From the NCBI GenBank assembly GCA_013306675.1, contig JABLUY010000041.1:115755-179754 (forward strand): a DNA stretch of 64,000 bases, written 5' to 3'. Every line of letters begins with the position of its first letter. Position 1 is the first letter of the stretch. Positions 1 to 9,955 of the stretch are shown one piece after another. The position numbers and the translations under genes were made by a program. The DNA comes from Thraustochytrium sp. TN22 (taxonomy: Eukaryota > Sar > Bigyra > Thraustochytrida > Thraustochytriidae). A model generated the notes under the pieces. The model saw only the letters and a list, made by a program, of their open reading frames with translations. It made no database searches and was not told the origin of the DNA.

Positions 1-511
1 AGCTCCTCACTGCGTAGCACGACCACCAGGAGGCATGCCGCAACAACGAACCAGCCGGCAAAGCTCACGCGTCGCAGCTCTCGGTCCACGAGGCGCTTGC
101 GCGCCGACCCGGGCCGGTACATGGCGCTGCCCTGCCCGCCCGCCCTCTGGCTGCGCCGCGCTGGCCGGCAGGCTGTATCGACTCTGCGGCAAGGGCTGGC
201 GCTGACTGTCCAGACGACACTCGTCTCTCTCGTCACACAGATTCTCACTCACGGCTCGAGCCTCCTCCTCCGACTCGAAATCAGGCTGCGGCTCTGCCGA
301 CGCTGCTGACCGTCGGTGAACGAGCGCCGCGGCACAGGATGGTCTCTCCGCGGGACCGGGCGGAGGAACAACAAGGTGAGCGAGCAGTGATAGGGAAACA
401 TTGTAAAACTGAGGAGCAAGGTCAAAGCAAAGAGGAAAACAGAACTAAGAAGAAAGGAGCGGCTCGCGTGGTCGAACGCCTCGTCGCAGGGGATTTGCCA
501 CTTGATCGCGC
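1..511. other. Left-edge stretch, no supported gene
   Basis: No convincing coding region was seen. The short open frames on both strands have no recognisable domain, and those at the very edge begin at non-ATG codons. The right part (about 300-500) is AT-richer than its surroundings and probably carries the 3' end of the pirin transcript. A gene lying mostly outside the window cannot be excluded. Confidence 0.5.
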
Positions 512-1333
512 TCAGGCGAAGCGCGAGGAGCCGTCCTTCTTCATCTCGACGAGCAGCACGTGGGAGCCAGGGGCCTCGGCGTGGATGGTGAGCTGACGGT
601 CGCCAAAGAGCTCGGCGGCGTCGTGCTGCGTGATCTCGGTCTTCTCGACGCCACCGTCGGGCGCCTCGGCGCTCACCGAGACGGTGCCCTCGACGCAGAG
701 GAGGTAGGCCTGGCGGTCGTCGCGCAGGTGGAAGTCGAGCTCCCGGTCGGCGTCAAGCAGCGAGACGTAAATGTTGATGTCCTGGCAGATCTTGACGGGC
801 GTGCGGAAGGAACCATCCGTGTCGGAGACGAGGTGCTGCCACTTGTTGGTGAGCGCGGCGGCGTCACCCTGGCTGGAGCCGTAGTTGACCGGGAGGTTCA
901 TGCGGCGCGGCATGAACCACATCTGGATGAAACGAACGGGCTCCTCGCCCTCGTTGAACTCGGAGTGCACGACGCCGCGACCGGCCGACATGAACTGCGT
1001 GCTGTGGCGGCCCAGGCTCTCCTCGTTGCCAGTGCTGTCGGAGTGACTCAGCTGGCCCTGGACCACGTAGGTGACAATCTCCATGTTGGCATGCGGGTGC
1101 GCGCCAAAACCGCGCTTGGGCTGCACGAGGTCATCGTTCATGACGCGCATCTTGCCGAAGCGCGAGTTACGCGAGTTGTGGTACTCGGCGAAACTGAAGT
1201 GAAACCTGCTCTTGAGCCAGTTCTTGTTCGTCCACGCCGCCGCGTCGGGCGTGTTGGCCCGGTTGCCGAACATGTACGGCGACGGCTCCGACACGAAGAG
1301 CATGTCCTGCTCCACCTTGCGCACGTCCGCCAT
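512..1333 (-). CDS. Pirin family protein (bicupin)
   Basis: A protein of 273 residues of the pirin/YhhW family: iron-binding bicupins of nucleus or cytosol, some of which have quercetin 2,3-dioxygenase activity. The N-terminal cupin carries the complete metal site. His79 and His81 lie in GAHPHANMEIVTYV, and His123 and Glu125 lie in VVHSEFNEGE, matching the His-His-His-Glu set of human pirin. The motif RFIQMWFMPRR is also typical. The frame stays open upstream to 1438, but that first codon is GTG, so the ATG at 1333 is preferred; the extra 35 codons would be Ala/Gly-rich and could only matter as a targeting peptide. The gene diverges from the GST-like gene. The substrate is unknown and a signalling role is as likely as an enzymatic one. 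Confidence 0.9.
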   Translation of the reverse strand: MADVRKVEQDMLFVSEPSPYMFGNRANTPDAAAWTNKNWLKSRFHFSFAEYHNSRNSRFGKMRVMNDDLVQPKRGFGAHPHANMEIVTYVVQGQLSHSDSTGNEESLGRHSTQFMSAGRGVVHSEFNEGEEPVRFIQMWFMPRRMNLPVNYGSSQGDAAALTNKWQHLVSDTDGSFRTPVKICQDINIYVSLLDADRELDFHLRDDRQAYLLCVEGTVSVSAEAPDGGVEKTEITQHDAAELFGDRQLTIHAEAPGSHVLLVEMKKDGSSRFA

Positions 1334-2410
1334 CTTGCCGTTCGCTGCAGCTACGGTTAGCGCCGAGCACTGCGCGCCGCGCGCCAGCCGAACGCCCCCG
1401 CCCTCCTCAGCGCCCAGCGCCGCAGCCGCGAGCAGCACGCCGCCGCTCGCGCGTCGCGCTGCGGAGGCCGCGCCGCCGATCTTTCCTGCCCGACGGTGCC
1501 CGAGAGCGCGCCGCTGGCCTCGACCGCGAGCGAGGTGCCGCCCAGCCGCTGAGTGCAGGCCGTTTGCAGTTTGCTCGCGGCTCTGGGCCGGCCAGCCGCT
1601 GCGTCGTCTGCGAGTTGCTTCTGCGAGTCGTCTCGCGGCGTGGCGGCCTCCGCGGCCTCGGACGCCGGGCTGAGGGATTCCGACTAGGGCCCGTGCGCTA
1701 TTTCGCCTACCCGCAGTGCCCCACTGTGTACTGCCACGCGCTGCTCCTTGTGGTGCTTTGGCCTGCCGTCTGCGGCGCTGGACAGCCAGCCTCAGTGAGG
1801 CTGCCTTGCTGCGCTGCGCAGTGCCGGGTACTGGCCTACCTGCGCCGTCAAGATGGGCCCAGGACCGAGGGCGTCGGCCTTCGCGCTAGCGAGCTAGCTA
1901 GCTGGAGCCGACTAGCAGGCTCTAGCTCTCTGTACTAAGTTAGCTAGGCCTGAGGCCGAGTGTGAGGATCCTTTCGGGAGCCTGGTCTGCGCGGCCTCAT
2001 CAAAGGCCAAGCGAGGTCCAAGCGAGCGCCCGAGCGCGTGAGCGAGTCCGCTCCTCATCAGGCGCGTCCTGTCATCGCATACGCACCACGGACCACGGCG
2101 CAGCCTTTGAGCACATCATGATGAGGCCACATGAGCGTACGTACATTGTTCTGACAGTGAGTAACATTCGAGGCTGGCACGCGCGTGCCATGCCACAGCA
2201 GCCAGCAGCCTGGACGGCGCAAAAGTCTCGTCAGGCTGTGGCAGAGGGTGTAGTACTTTCTGATCAAGCTCGAGACTTGGCACGCGCTCAGCTCTGCGCT
2301 CCGGCTGCGGCAGCGGCAGACCGTGATCTCCTGAGATCACTGGCTGCGCAGGAGCCGCGGCAGGCAGCGGAGACGCGCGCGCGCGACGTACGACCTCGCC
2401 CAGCTACACC
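1334..2410. other. Divergent intergenic region, pirin / GST-like
   Basis: About 1.1 kb between two divergent starts, so it should hold both promoters. It contains CTAG-rich sequence around 1885-1945 and no convincing gene. The open frames here have no recognisable domain and are probably GC-driven. Confidence 0.5.
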
Positions 2411-3208
2411 ATGGCGCCGCAGCAGCAACCCGTGCTCTGCACGATCAGCGTGTCCCACTTCGCGGAGTCCGGGCGGTGGGCGCTGGAGGCGGCGGAGGTG
2501 TCCTTTACGGAGAAGACGGGCTTGCCGGGGCTGCACCAGCTGGTGCTGCCGGCCAAGCCCGGCACGTCGCGCAAACAGGTGCCGTACCTGCTGCTGCCTG
2601 GGGACGAGGCACCGCGGCTGGACTCGTGGAGCGTGCTGGCGTACGCAACGGAGCACAGCCGCAAGCGCGACCTGGGCCCGGTCCCGAGCGAGGAGCTGCG
2701 AGGCCTGCTGGATGAGTACGGCGCCTGCGTGCGCACGGTCGGGTACTCGCGGTTGCTCAAGACGCCTGCCATGAAGCAGCTGTCCAAGGAGCTGGTCAAG
2801 GACGTGTCGTGGACGCAGGCAATCTTGTGGACGGTCATGTCGAGCACGATTCAGAACGGCATGTACAAGCAGCTGGTCAAGTCGGACGAGTACGCCGCTC
2901 GCAAGGAGGCGCGTGTGGACGAGCTCATGCCGCAGCTGGAGCGCGAGCTGGGGATCGAGGACGGCGACACGCACCCAACGGACCTCACCTTGGTCAACAT
3001 CGCCGCGTGCGCGCTAACCTACCCGCTGGTGAGCCCGCCCAACGTCTTTGGCAACCATATCCACTTTCCTGCGGAGGAGCTCATGCCAGAGGGCTTTCGC
3101 AGTCTGCTGGAGAAGTATCGTGCGACGAACCTGGGCAAGTTCGCGATGCGCATGTACGCGGAGAAGCGCCTTTTTGCCGACGATGGGCCGACTGCGGCAC
3201 TGCGCTAA
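2411..3208 (+). CDS. Glutathione S-transferase-like protein
   Basis: A 265-residue protein with a GST layout. The N-terminal thioredoxin-like domain covers about residues 8-80. ISVSHFAESGRWALEAAEV resembles strand 1 and helix 1 of GSTs; KQVPYLLL (about 56-63) supplies the Val-cisPro glutathione site; and LDSWSVLAYA (about 70-79) matches the Glu/Asp-Ser motif. The rest is helical like a GST C-terminal domain. It would act in the cytosol as a transferase, peroxidase or isomerase; class and substrate cannot be told. The start is the ATG in CACCATGG context. The gene is intronless and converges on the repeat-protein gene. Confidence 0.7.
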   Translation: MAPQQQPVLCTISVSHFAESGRWALEAAEVSFTEKTGLPGLHQLVLPAKPGTSRKQVPYLLLPGDEAPRLDSWSVLAYATEHSRKRDLGPVPSEELRGLLDEYGACVRTVGYSRLLKTPAMKQLSKELVKDVSWTQAILWTVMSSTIQNGMYKQLVKSDEYAARKEARVDELMPQLERELGIEDGDTHPTDLTLVNIAACALTYPLVSPPNVFGNHIHFPAEELMPEGFRSLLEKYRATNLGKFAMRMYAEKRLFADDGPTAALR

Positions 3209-3696
3209 CAGAAAGGGGGGAGTCGTGTCACGATGCTGCTACCGGGTGGTACTACAGATGTAATCGCTGATTTTATTCGTGTTTGTGGTGAAGAAGAGGA
3301 AGTTGTTCGACTGTCAATGCGGGGTGGTGCGGATGCCGTGTGCGGATGCGCTTATGTCAAGGGTGGGTTGGCCGGGTGCGCCCCAATCCCGTCCACCTTC
3401 TCCTTTTTTCCCTCGAGTGTGTCTCTCGGCATTTCGAGCAATCGATTATCCGTCTCCCTTGTGAGTCCTTTTGAGATGTCGTGCTACGTCCCCTGTGCGA
3501 CACTCGTTCTCGCTTTCGATGTGATGGTGATGGCGAAGGTGGAGATGGAGGTGGTGGCAAAGTCGCCTCATCCGCGCACCATGCAAGGAGGGCATCCGCT
3601 GGCATTCGCTGGCATCCCAACCCACTCATGGACTCCGGTACCACTCACACACCCACTCACTCACTCACGCTCAACCAACTCGACGCACTCACTCAC
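3209..3696. other. Convergent intergenic region with CACT repeats
   Basis: The 3' ends of the GST-like gene (+) and the repeat-protein gene (-) meet here. Positions 3641-3700 hold imperfect CACTCACTCACT tetranucleotide repeats. No gene is seen. Confidence 0.5.
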
Positions 3697-6600
3697 TCAC
3701 TTGCGGGCGGCGTTGACCGGAGAGAGGACGCCCTCAAAAGCACGCGGGCGCGGGTTGGAGCCGCGCACCGGGCTCGTCTTCTGGGCGAGAATGTTGGAGC
3801 GGCGCTCGGTGGCGAGGTCGAGCTTGTCGGAGAGGGCCTGACGCGAGCGCTCGGCGTTGTTGCTCTGGTTCTCCTGAACAGCCTTGGCGACGTCGCGCGC
3901 GCGCGCCGAGACCTTGGCGGATCTCTTCTGCGTGTCCTCAAGGTGGTTGCTGCGCCGGCGCGTGGCACGGTCGAGCTTGTCGTCGATGCGGCCGGCAAGC
4001 GCCTCACGCTGGCCGTCGGATGCGCCCTGCACGGCAGCGACGATGGCCGCAGCCTTTCCAGTGACCTGAGCAGCGCGCGCCTTGCGCTCGCCGACGGCGG
4101 CCTCGCGGGAGACGGCGGCCTGCTCGAGGCGCGAGTCCATGTCGCGGCGGCGCTGGGAGACGTCGTGGGTCTCGTCGCGCTTGCGGGCCTCGCTAGCAGC
4201 CTCGATGCGGGCGGCGTGCGAGGAGGCCCGCACCTGCTTGGCGTGAATGACGCACTCGCGCGCCGCGGCGGCCTGGTCAAGCTTGCGCACAAGCTCGGCG
4301 CGGCGCGTCTCGGCATCCGACTCGAGCGCCTGGACGGCGGCCTTGGCCTTGTCGCTCTGGAAGGCGGCCTTGGCAGCGACCTCAGCCAAGAGCGCCTCGC
4401 GCGCTGCCTCCGCCTGCTCGAGCTTGGCGTCGAGCAGGCGGCGCTTGGTGGCGCTGAGCTGCGAGGCGCGCTCGCGCAGGGCGGCGCCGGCGCCGGCGAC
4501 GCGGGCGGTCTGCTGGCCCGCACGCGCCTGCTTGGAGAGGAGGACGGCCTCGCGAATCTCGGCGGCCACCTCGAGCTTCTGGTCCATGGTGATGCGCATC
4601 TCGGCGAGACGCTCCTCGGCGAGCGCCGAGGCCTCATCGACCTTGCGCGCCTCGGAGGCGGCGCGCGCCGCGACCGAGGCGAGCATGGAGGCGCGGGCGC
4701 GCTCGGCGAGGTCCAGGCGCTGCTCGAGCGCCTGGCGGCGCGCGGCGGCCTCGGCGCGCTCGCGCTCGCGCGAGGCGACGCTGGCGGCGGCCACCTTGGA
4801 GAGCTCCTGGCCGGCCTTGGCCTGGCGCTGCGCGACCGAGGTGGTGCGCTTCTCGGCGGCATCCTCGAGGCGCTGCTGCAGCTGCGAGCGCTTGCGCTCC
4901 GTCTCGGCCTCGAGCAGCTGCAGGCGGTCGGCGACGCGGCCCGTGTCGCGCGCGGCGCGGCCGCGAATGTCGGACAGCAGGGCGCCGCGCTTCTCGGCGG
5001 CCTGGCCCAGGCGCTGCTCCAGGAGCTCGCGCGCCTGCTCGGCCTCGACGCTCTGGCGGCGGCGCACGTCGGCGCCCGCGGCCTCCACCTTTGCGGCCTC
5101 GTCGCTGGCGCGCGCCTGGACGATGGCCAGCTGCGCGTGGCGAGCGGCCTCGGCCTGGGCCAGGCGCTGCTCCATCTCGGCGCGCTTGGCCTCGGCGGCG
5201 GCGTCGGCCTGGCGGCGCGCCTCCTCGACGCGGCCGCTGCTCGTCGCGGCGCGCTCCTGGCGCTCCTTGAGCTGCGAGGACCGCGCCTCGCTGGCGGCGC
5301 CCAGGCGCTGCTCCAGGGACTCGCGGCGGCGCGCGCTCGCCTCGGAGCGCGCCGCCTGGCCCTCGTCCACCTTGCGCGAGGCCTGTGCGGCACGCGCGGC
5401 GCGCTCCGAGAGCACGCCGTCGCGCGCCTCGCTGGCGCGCGCCAGACGCGACTCGATCGACTGGCGCCGCTGCTGCGCGGCGCCCTGGGCGGACTCCTTG
5501 GCCTGGTCCACGCGATCGCTCTGGCGGCGCGCCTTGCGCACCTTGGCGTCGAGCGCGTCGGCGCGCTTGGTCGCGGCGCCCTCCAGCTTGGCCTGCACCG
5601 CGTCGCGCTGCGCCGAGGCGCGGCCCTCGGCCTCGCGCAGCACCTGCGCGGCGCGCTCCTGCTGGCGGCCGGCGCGCTGGGCCACCTCCTGCAGCGTCTG
5701 CTCGCGCTGCTGCGCGGCGGCCTCCAGCTTGGAGTCGACGCTCTGGCGGCGCGCGGCGCAGGCCGCGGCTGCGGCCTGCGCCGCGCGCTCCACCTTGCCG
5801 GTGGACGCCTGCGCGCGCGCCTTCTTGGCCGAGAGCGACTGCGCGCGCGCCTCCTCGGCGCGCTCGAGCTTGAGCTCGAGCTCCTGGAGCCGAGCCGAGG
5901 CGCGAAGCTCCTGCTCCTCGTTGGCGCGCGCCACCTTGCTGGTGGCCGCCTTGGCCTTGCCGCGCGTCGCGGCCAGGTTCTCCGCGCGCCGCTGGTCCGC
6001 CTCCGAGAGGCGGCAGCCCACCTTGGCGCGGCGCAGCTGCGCCTCGGCCTGCGCCGCGGCGTTGGCCAGCTCCACGCGCTCCGCCAGCCCGTGCGCGCGC
6101 CCGCGCACGCCCTCCAGCGTCTCGGCGCGCGCCTCGGCGGCCTGCGCCAGCCGGCGGTCCAGCGACGCGCGCCGCTCGCGCGCCACCTCGTGCTCGCGGT
6201 CCTGCGCGTCCGAGACGCGGCCCGTGGTGGCCGAGGCGCGGCCCGTCACCTCATCCAGAAAGGACTCGCGCCGCCGGCTCGCCTGCTCCAGCCGGCCCTC
6301 CAGCGTCGCCTGCCGCTCCAGCGAGTCCTTGTGCTCCGCGGCGCGCTTGCTGTGCTGCACCTCCTTGGCGTAGATCACGTTTGCCGCGGCCGACGCCTGC
6401 TGCTGCTCCAGCAGCTTGCTGCGCCGCCGCTGCGCCGACTCCAGCTTGGTCTCCAGCTGCGCGGCCAGCTCCTGGCTCGCGCGCTCCTTGCTCGCCGAGT
6501 ACCGCCGCTGCCGCTCCGTCGACTGCGCGGCGCGCTCCTTGCGCGCGCTCAGAATCTCCCCGCGCTTCTCCTGCGCGCGCGCCAGCCTCTCCGCCAGCGC

Positions 6601-6906
6601 CTCGGGCGTCGCCGTGGACGACCCGCCCACGGACCTCGTCGGGCTCAGCAGCGCCGCGAGCCGCGGGCTGCGCAGGCTGCCTGCCGCGGCCGACGCCGCC
6701 GACGGCCGCCGCGACCGCGTCGGCGTGAACTGCGCCACGTCCACCTCAATCACCGCCGCGCCGCCCTCCTTCGCGCCGCCGCTCTCGCTGCCGTTCGCGC
6801 TGCCGTCCCCGCCGCCGCCGCCGCCGCCGCCGCGCTTGGGCGTCACCGGCGGCTCGCTCGCCGCCGCCAGCGCGCCGCCCTCGCCGCCGTCTGCCGTCAT
6901 CGGCAT
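3697..6906 (-). CDS. 20-copy helical repeat protein, stathmin-like repeats
   Basis: A 1069-residue protein rich in Ala, Arg, Glu and Ser. Residues 1-105 are disordered, with a Gly run and several Ser/Thr-Pro sites. From residue 107 the motif [KR]-L-x2-A-x3-R-x3-[LIV] occurs 20 times, the last copy starting at 1028. The 19 intervals are 47 or 51 residues only (in order 47,51, then 47 eight times, 51,47,51,47,51,47,51,51,51). The sequence is almost proline-free and should form one very long alpha-helix or helical bundle. The closest family I know is stathmin: its tubulin-binding repeats carry a similar KLEAAEERR core and lie 51 residues apart, close to one tubulin heterodimer along a helix. The function is therefore inferred as microtubule or tubulin binding; a generic coiled-coil filament protein is the alternative. 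Large antisense frames here are compositional shadows. Confidence 0.85.
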   Translation of the reverse strand: MPMTADGGEGGALAAASEPPVTPKRGGGGGGGGDGSANGSESGGAKEGGAAVIEVDVAQFTPTRSRRPSAASAAAGSLRSPRLAALLSPTRSVGGSSTATPEALAERLARAQEKRGEILSARKERAAQSTERQRRYSASKERASQELAAQLETKLESAQRRRSKLLEQQQASAAANVIYAKEVQHSKRAAEHKDSLERQATLEGRLEQASRRRESFLDEVTGRASATTGRVSDAQDREHEVARERRASLDRRLAQAAEARAETLEGVRGRAHGLAERVELANAAAQAEAQLRRAKVGCRLSEADQRRAENLAATRGKAKAATSKVARANEEQELRASARLQELELKLERAEEARAQSLSAKKARAQASTGKVERAAQAAAAACAARRQSVDSKLEAAAQQREQTLQEVAQRAGRQQERAAQVLREAEGRASAQRDAVQAKLEGAATKRADALDAKVRKARRQSDRVDQAKESAQGAAQQRRQSIESRLARASEARDGVLSERAARAAQASRKVDEGQAARSEASARRRESLEQRLGAASEARSSQLKERQERAATSSGRVEEARRQADAAAEAKRAEMEQRLAQAEAARHAQLAIVQARASDEAAKVEAAGADVRRRQSVEAEQARELLEQRLGQAAEKRGALLSDIRGRAARDTGRVADRLQLLEAETERKRSQLQQRLEDAAEKRTTSVAQRQAKAGQELSKVAAASVASRERERAEAAARRQALEQRLDLAERARASMLASVAARAASEARKVDEASALAEERLAEMRITMDQKLEVAAEIREAVLLSKQARAGQQTARVAGAGAALRERASQLSATKRRLLDAKLEQAEAAREALLAEVAAKAAFQSDKAKAAVQALESDAETRRAELVRKLDQAAAARECVIHAKQVRASSHAARIEAASEARKRDETHDVSQRRRDMDSRLEQAAVSREAAVGERKARAAQVTGKAAAIVAAVQGASDGQREALAGRIDDKLDRATRRRSNHLEDTQKRSAKVSARARDVAKAVQENQSNNAERSRQALSDKLDLATERRSNILAQKTSPVRGSNPRPRAFEGVLSPVNAARK

Positions 6907-7694
6907 CCGCGCCTGCGTGCGCCCGCCCGCCCGCGCGAGCCTCGCTTCCTCGCTTCGCCGCCTCCTGAGCGCAGAATCCTATTTGCTCTCCGCCTGGATG
7001 CGATTTTCAAATTTTCGAGCTAGCCGCCGCGCCGCCGCGCCGCCGCGCCGCCGCGCCCGCCTAACCGCCGCCGCCGCCGCCGCCGCCGCGAGCTCCGCCA
7101 CGGGCGCGCGGCGCGGGGGCGGGCCCTGCGATCCTCGACTGCCGCCGCGCCGCGCGGCCTGCCCGCCCGCCCGCCCGCCCGCCTGCCTGCCTGCCTGCCG
7201 GGCTCGCCGCCTCGCCTCGCCTAACTGGGACGCGCCTCTGGCTGCGCTCCAGGCAGGCCAGGCCCGGCCGGCCGGCGGGCAACGGTTAGGCCTCTGGCCG
7301 CGCTGCGGGCGGCTGCGGCCGCCGGACGCGCGCGCGCGGTCCCCGCTGCGGGCGCCTTATCGGCCGCGCGCCCCCGCGCCCGCGCCCCGCCCGCGCCCCG
7401 CAGCGCGCCCGCAGCCGCCGGCCCGCGCGCGGCGCGCGGCCGGGACCGCCCCGCAGACGCCCGCAGACGCCCCGCAGAGAAAAACGGAAGCCGCGACACC
7501 GTGCACGAAGACGCGGCCGCGAGGAGAGTCGTGCACGAGAACGCGGATCGCGCGGCATCGCGGGAAAGAAGAGCAGCGGCGAGGAGGAGACGATGATGGA
7601 GGAGGAGGAGGAGGAGGAGGAGGAGGAGCGCGGCGCGGAGGAACGGGGCAGGCAGACCCGGAGCGCGGCGCGGCGCGGCGCGGCGCAGGGAAGC
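6907..7694. other. Divergent GC-rich intergenic region with simple repeats
   Basis: Extremely GC-rich sequence between two divergent genes. It holds a GCC repeat (about 7023-7090), CCCG/CCTG tetranucleotide repeats (about 7165-7200) and a GAG/GGA run (about 7597-7627). An in-frame upstream ATG at 7593 would add a poly-Glu tract to the oxidoreductase but is considered less likely than the ATG at 7695. Confidence 0.5.
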
Positions 7695-9400
7695 ATGGCG
7701 CAGCGCGTGGCGGACGCCGCCGCGCTCGCCCGCGACGGCGCCAGGGTGCATGCGGTAGGTTCGGGCTCGCGGCGCGGCGCGGCGCGGCGCGGCTGGCGCT
7801 TGTTTTCGAAGCGAGAGGGCGCGAGCGGGCGGCGCGCGGGCGGGCGGGAGGGAGCTGACGAGGCGGGGAGGCGGGGACGCAGGAGGTCGATGGCAGGTTC
7901 GTGACGGTGCTGCGCCACCGCGGGAGCCTGTATTGCATGGATAGCACGTGCTACCATGCAGGGGGCCCGCTCGGGAATGGAGATATTGAGGACGTCAATG
8001 GGGAGCCCTGCCTCGTGTGCCCGTGGCATCTCTACCAGGTGGCGCTGGCGGACGGCGGCAAGTACTACAAACCGCTGGTCATGGGGCCCGACCGCAAGAT
8101 GGTGCCCGGTGGCTGGAAGAAGAAGGATCGCGCGCAGCGCACGCACCTTGTCGAGGAGCGCCGCGACGGCATCTACGTCACGCTGGACCGCGAGGGCCGC
8201 TACGATAGCGACGAGTACGGCGGCATGTCCACGTGCGGCGGCGCGAACGCGTCAAGGAGCAACAAACCCGTGCACTCCAAGCGCAGTTTTGGGCTGCCGC
8301 AGCGGAGCGGCCACCTCCTGCGCCAGAACTTGGCCGGCGGGATCCCGGCGCCGGCGCCTCGCCAGCAGCTTGGTGCCGGCGCTGGCGTCGGCGTCGGCGC
8401 TGGCGTCGGCTCGGCAGGCGTGAGCGCGTCGCTCGCGGCGCTCTCCGCCGGCCAGGCGCCCTCTGGCGGAGCGGACGCTGATTTTGACGAGGAGGACGCG
8501 CACGCCTCGACCTCGGCCAGCGACGACTGGCAGCAGCTTGTCGTCGCGAGCGTGGAGCGCGTGGGCGACGCCTGCCTCTCCCTGTACCTGGACGCCACGG
8601 CGCACGAGGCCGCCGATGAGGCCCTGCGTCGCCTGTACCGCCTTGGCGCAGACTTCGGGGACGGGACCATCGTGGACGTGGACGACATTTTTGACACGCG
8701 ACATCTCGACGTCGGCCTTTTCGCCGGCCAGGGCGCTGCTGCGGAGCTCGTCCACCGGCCCTACACGCCCGTGCGCTCGGCCAAGCGCAGCCTGCAGGAG
8801 CGTGGCGCGGGCCATCTCGTTCACCTCGAGGTGCGCCTCTACCGTAACGGCCAGCTCGGCCCGCGCCTCGCGGCGCTGCGTCGCGGTGACCAGGTCTTTG
8901 TCAGACCGGGCACTGCCACGGCCGGCGATTCGCTCTTGGACAAGGCCTTCCCGCCCCTCGCCTCCCTCACACACGTCTTCCTCTTTGCCGGGGGCAGCGG
9001 CATCACGCCCATGCTGCAGGTCATGCAGAACGCCATTGACGCCGGCTCTCGGGGGTTGCGCATCACGCTCGTCTGCGCCAACAAGAGCCTCTCGCGCGCG
9101 CTCGCGGCCGATGCGCTGCATGACCTTGCAAGCCAGGCCCATCGCGCCGGCGTTCCTGTGCGCGTCATCCACTGCCTTACCGACGTGAGCGCTGCGCCCT
9201 CGGATGCCGCGCCGCTGGAGTTTGTCGCCGGGACGCGCGTGGACGACCTCAACTTCCTTCGTGACCGGGTAGGGCTCTCGGCCGCGCCTTCTGCCGTCGT
9301 GGGGTGCTGCGGCCCACAAGGATTTATGGATGCACTCCGTGCGGCACTTGAGGGCCAGCTGGGCGTGCCTGCCTCACGCTGCGTCTTTTACTCGGGGTGA
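7695..9400 (+). CDS. Rieske [2Fe-2S] + FAD/NAD(P) oxidoreductase fusion
   Basis: Two exons (7695-7754 and 7883-9400) give 525 residues. The N-terminal Rieske domain has CYH (Cys43, His45) and CPWH (Cys66, His69), a complete 2Fe-2S ligand set. A Gly/Ala/Ser-rich linker (about 135-225) leads to a ferredoxin-reductase-type module with RPYTPV (312-317) for FAD, GGSGITPM (390-397) for NAD(P), and a C-terminal CGPQGFM. It resembles a cytochrome b5 reductase fused to a Rieske protein, so it should move electrons between NAD(P)H, FAD and the iron-sulfur cluster; the acceptor is unknown. Splicing is supported because the first exon supplies the beginning of the Rieske fold (VHA joined to EVDGRF) and no ATG suits the second exon alone. 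Confidence 0.85.
7755..7882 (+). other. Spliceosomal intron, 128 nt, phase 0
   Basis: The donor is GCG|GTAGGT and the acceptor GACGCAG|GAG. A CTGAC branch-like site lies about 28 nt before the acceptor. Removing the intron joins two reading frames in phase and restores the beginning of the Rieske domain. Confidence 0.8.
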
Positions 9401-9558
9401 GTGTAGTGCGACCAGTGGAAGCAAGGGACGATATGCCTCATGCATGCAAGGCAACTTGAAGCGATGCAGAGAGCCCAGCCAGCTAAGTTAGTTAGTAAAC
9501 AGCGTCATCAAAGGTCGGTCTTTTGGGGCCTGCTCCATCTAGGCTAGCTAGGACTAGG

Positions 9559-9768
9559 TTAGTCTTCCGAGCCGGCCTCACAGTCAGTCGGCGCGACGAC
9601 GTGCTCGGCATCAACCGCCGCGCCGAGCGCCGCCTTCCAGCGCTGCATGACGGCCGCCGACCGCTGCGCGAGCGCCGTCATCTCCGCGAAGCTGTCGCGC
9701 GCAGCCTCCAGCTGCGCCGCCACCGCCGCCGACGACGCGCGCAGCGCCTCCACCTCGCGCGCGTCCAT
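9559..9768 (-). CDS. Small DAD2-like protein (DASH/Dam1 candidate)
   Basis: A 69-residue ORF from the ATG at 9768; an upstream extension to 9930 is not conserved-looking. The sequence is a short helical hairpin, ending its core with VMQRWKAALGAAV. The spacing of Leu, Gln, Met and a single Trp recalls DASH complex subunit Dad2, whose core ends in a VLxxWxxVL pattern. Dad2 helps form the ring linking kinetochores to microtubules, and Dam1/DASH subunits are known patchily outside fungi. This is pattern matching on a very short protein, so chance similarity is possible. Its 3' end faces the oxidoreductase gene. Confidence 0.4.
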   Translation of the reverse strand: MDAREVEALRASSAAVAAQLEAARDSFAEMTALAQRSAAVMQRWKAALGAAVDAEHVVAPTDCEAGSED

Positions 9769-9955
9769 GCTTTTGCTTTCGCGCTTTGCTCGCCGGCGGG
9801 CGTTATACGATGGCACCGTGTAAGTTAGGTACCAGGGAAGGGGACCCTGTCGCGCCAGGAATTCGCCCATTCGCGCCGGTTTTTTCTTCACCCGCGGGGC
9901 AAATTCGCGCTGCGTCCATGGCCGCGTCAACGGTACACGCCGCGCACGCTGGAGA

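Noticed and set aside
560-1360. Long + strand frame over the pirin gene
   Set aside because: Antisense shadow; the minus strand has all metal-binding residues of pirin.
1962-2774. 270-codon + strand frame before and over the GST-like gene
   Set aside because: Arg/Cys/Ser-rich, no domain, overlaps the GST-like gene out of frame.
3481-7023. A 1180-codon open frame on the + strand opposite the repeat protein
   Set aside because: It is a Leu/Ala/Arg/Gly-rich shadow caused by the GC-rich 141/153-bp coding repeats. The minus strand shows exact motif spacing at protein level.
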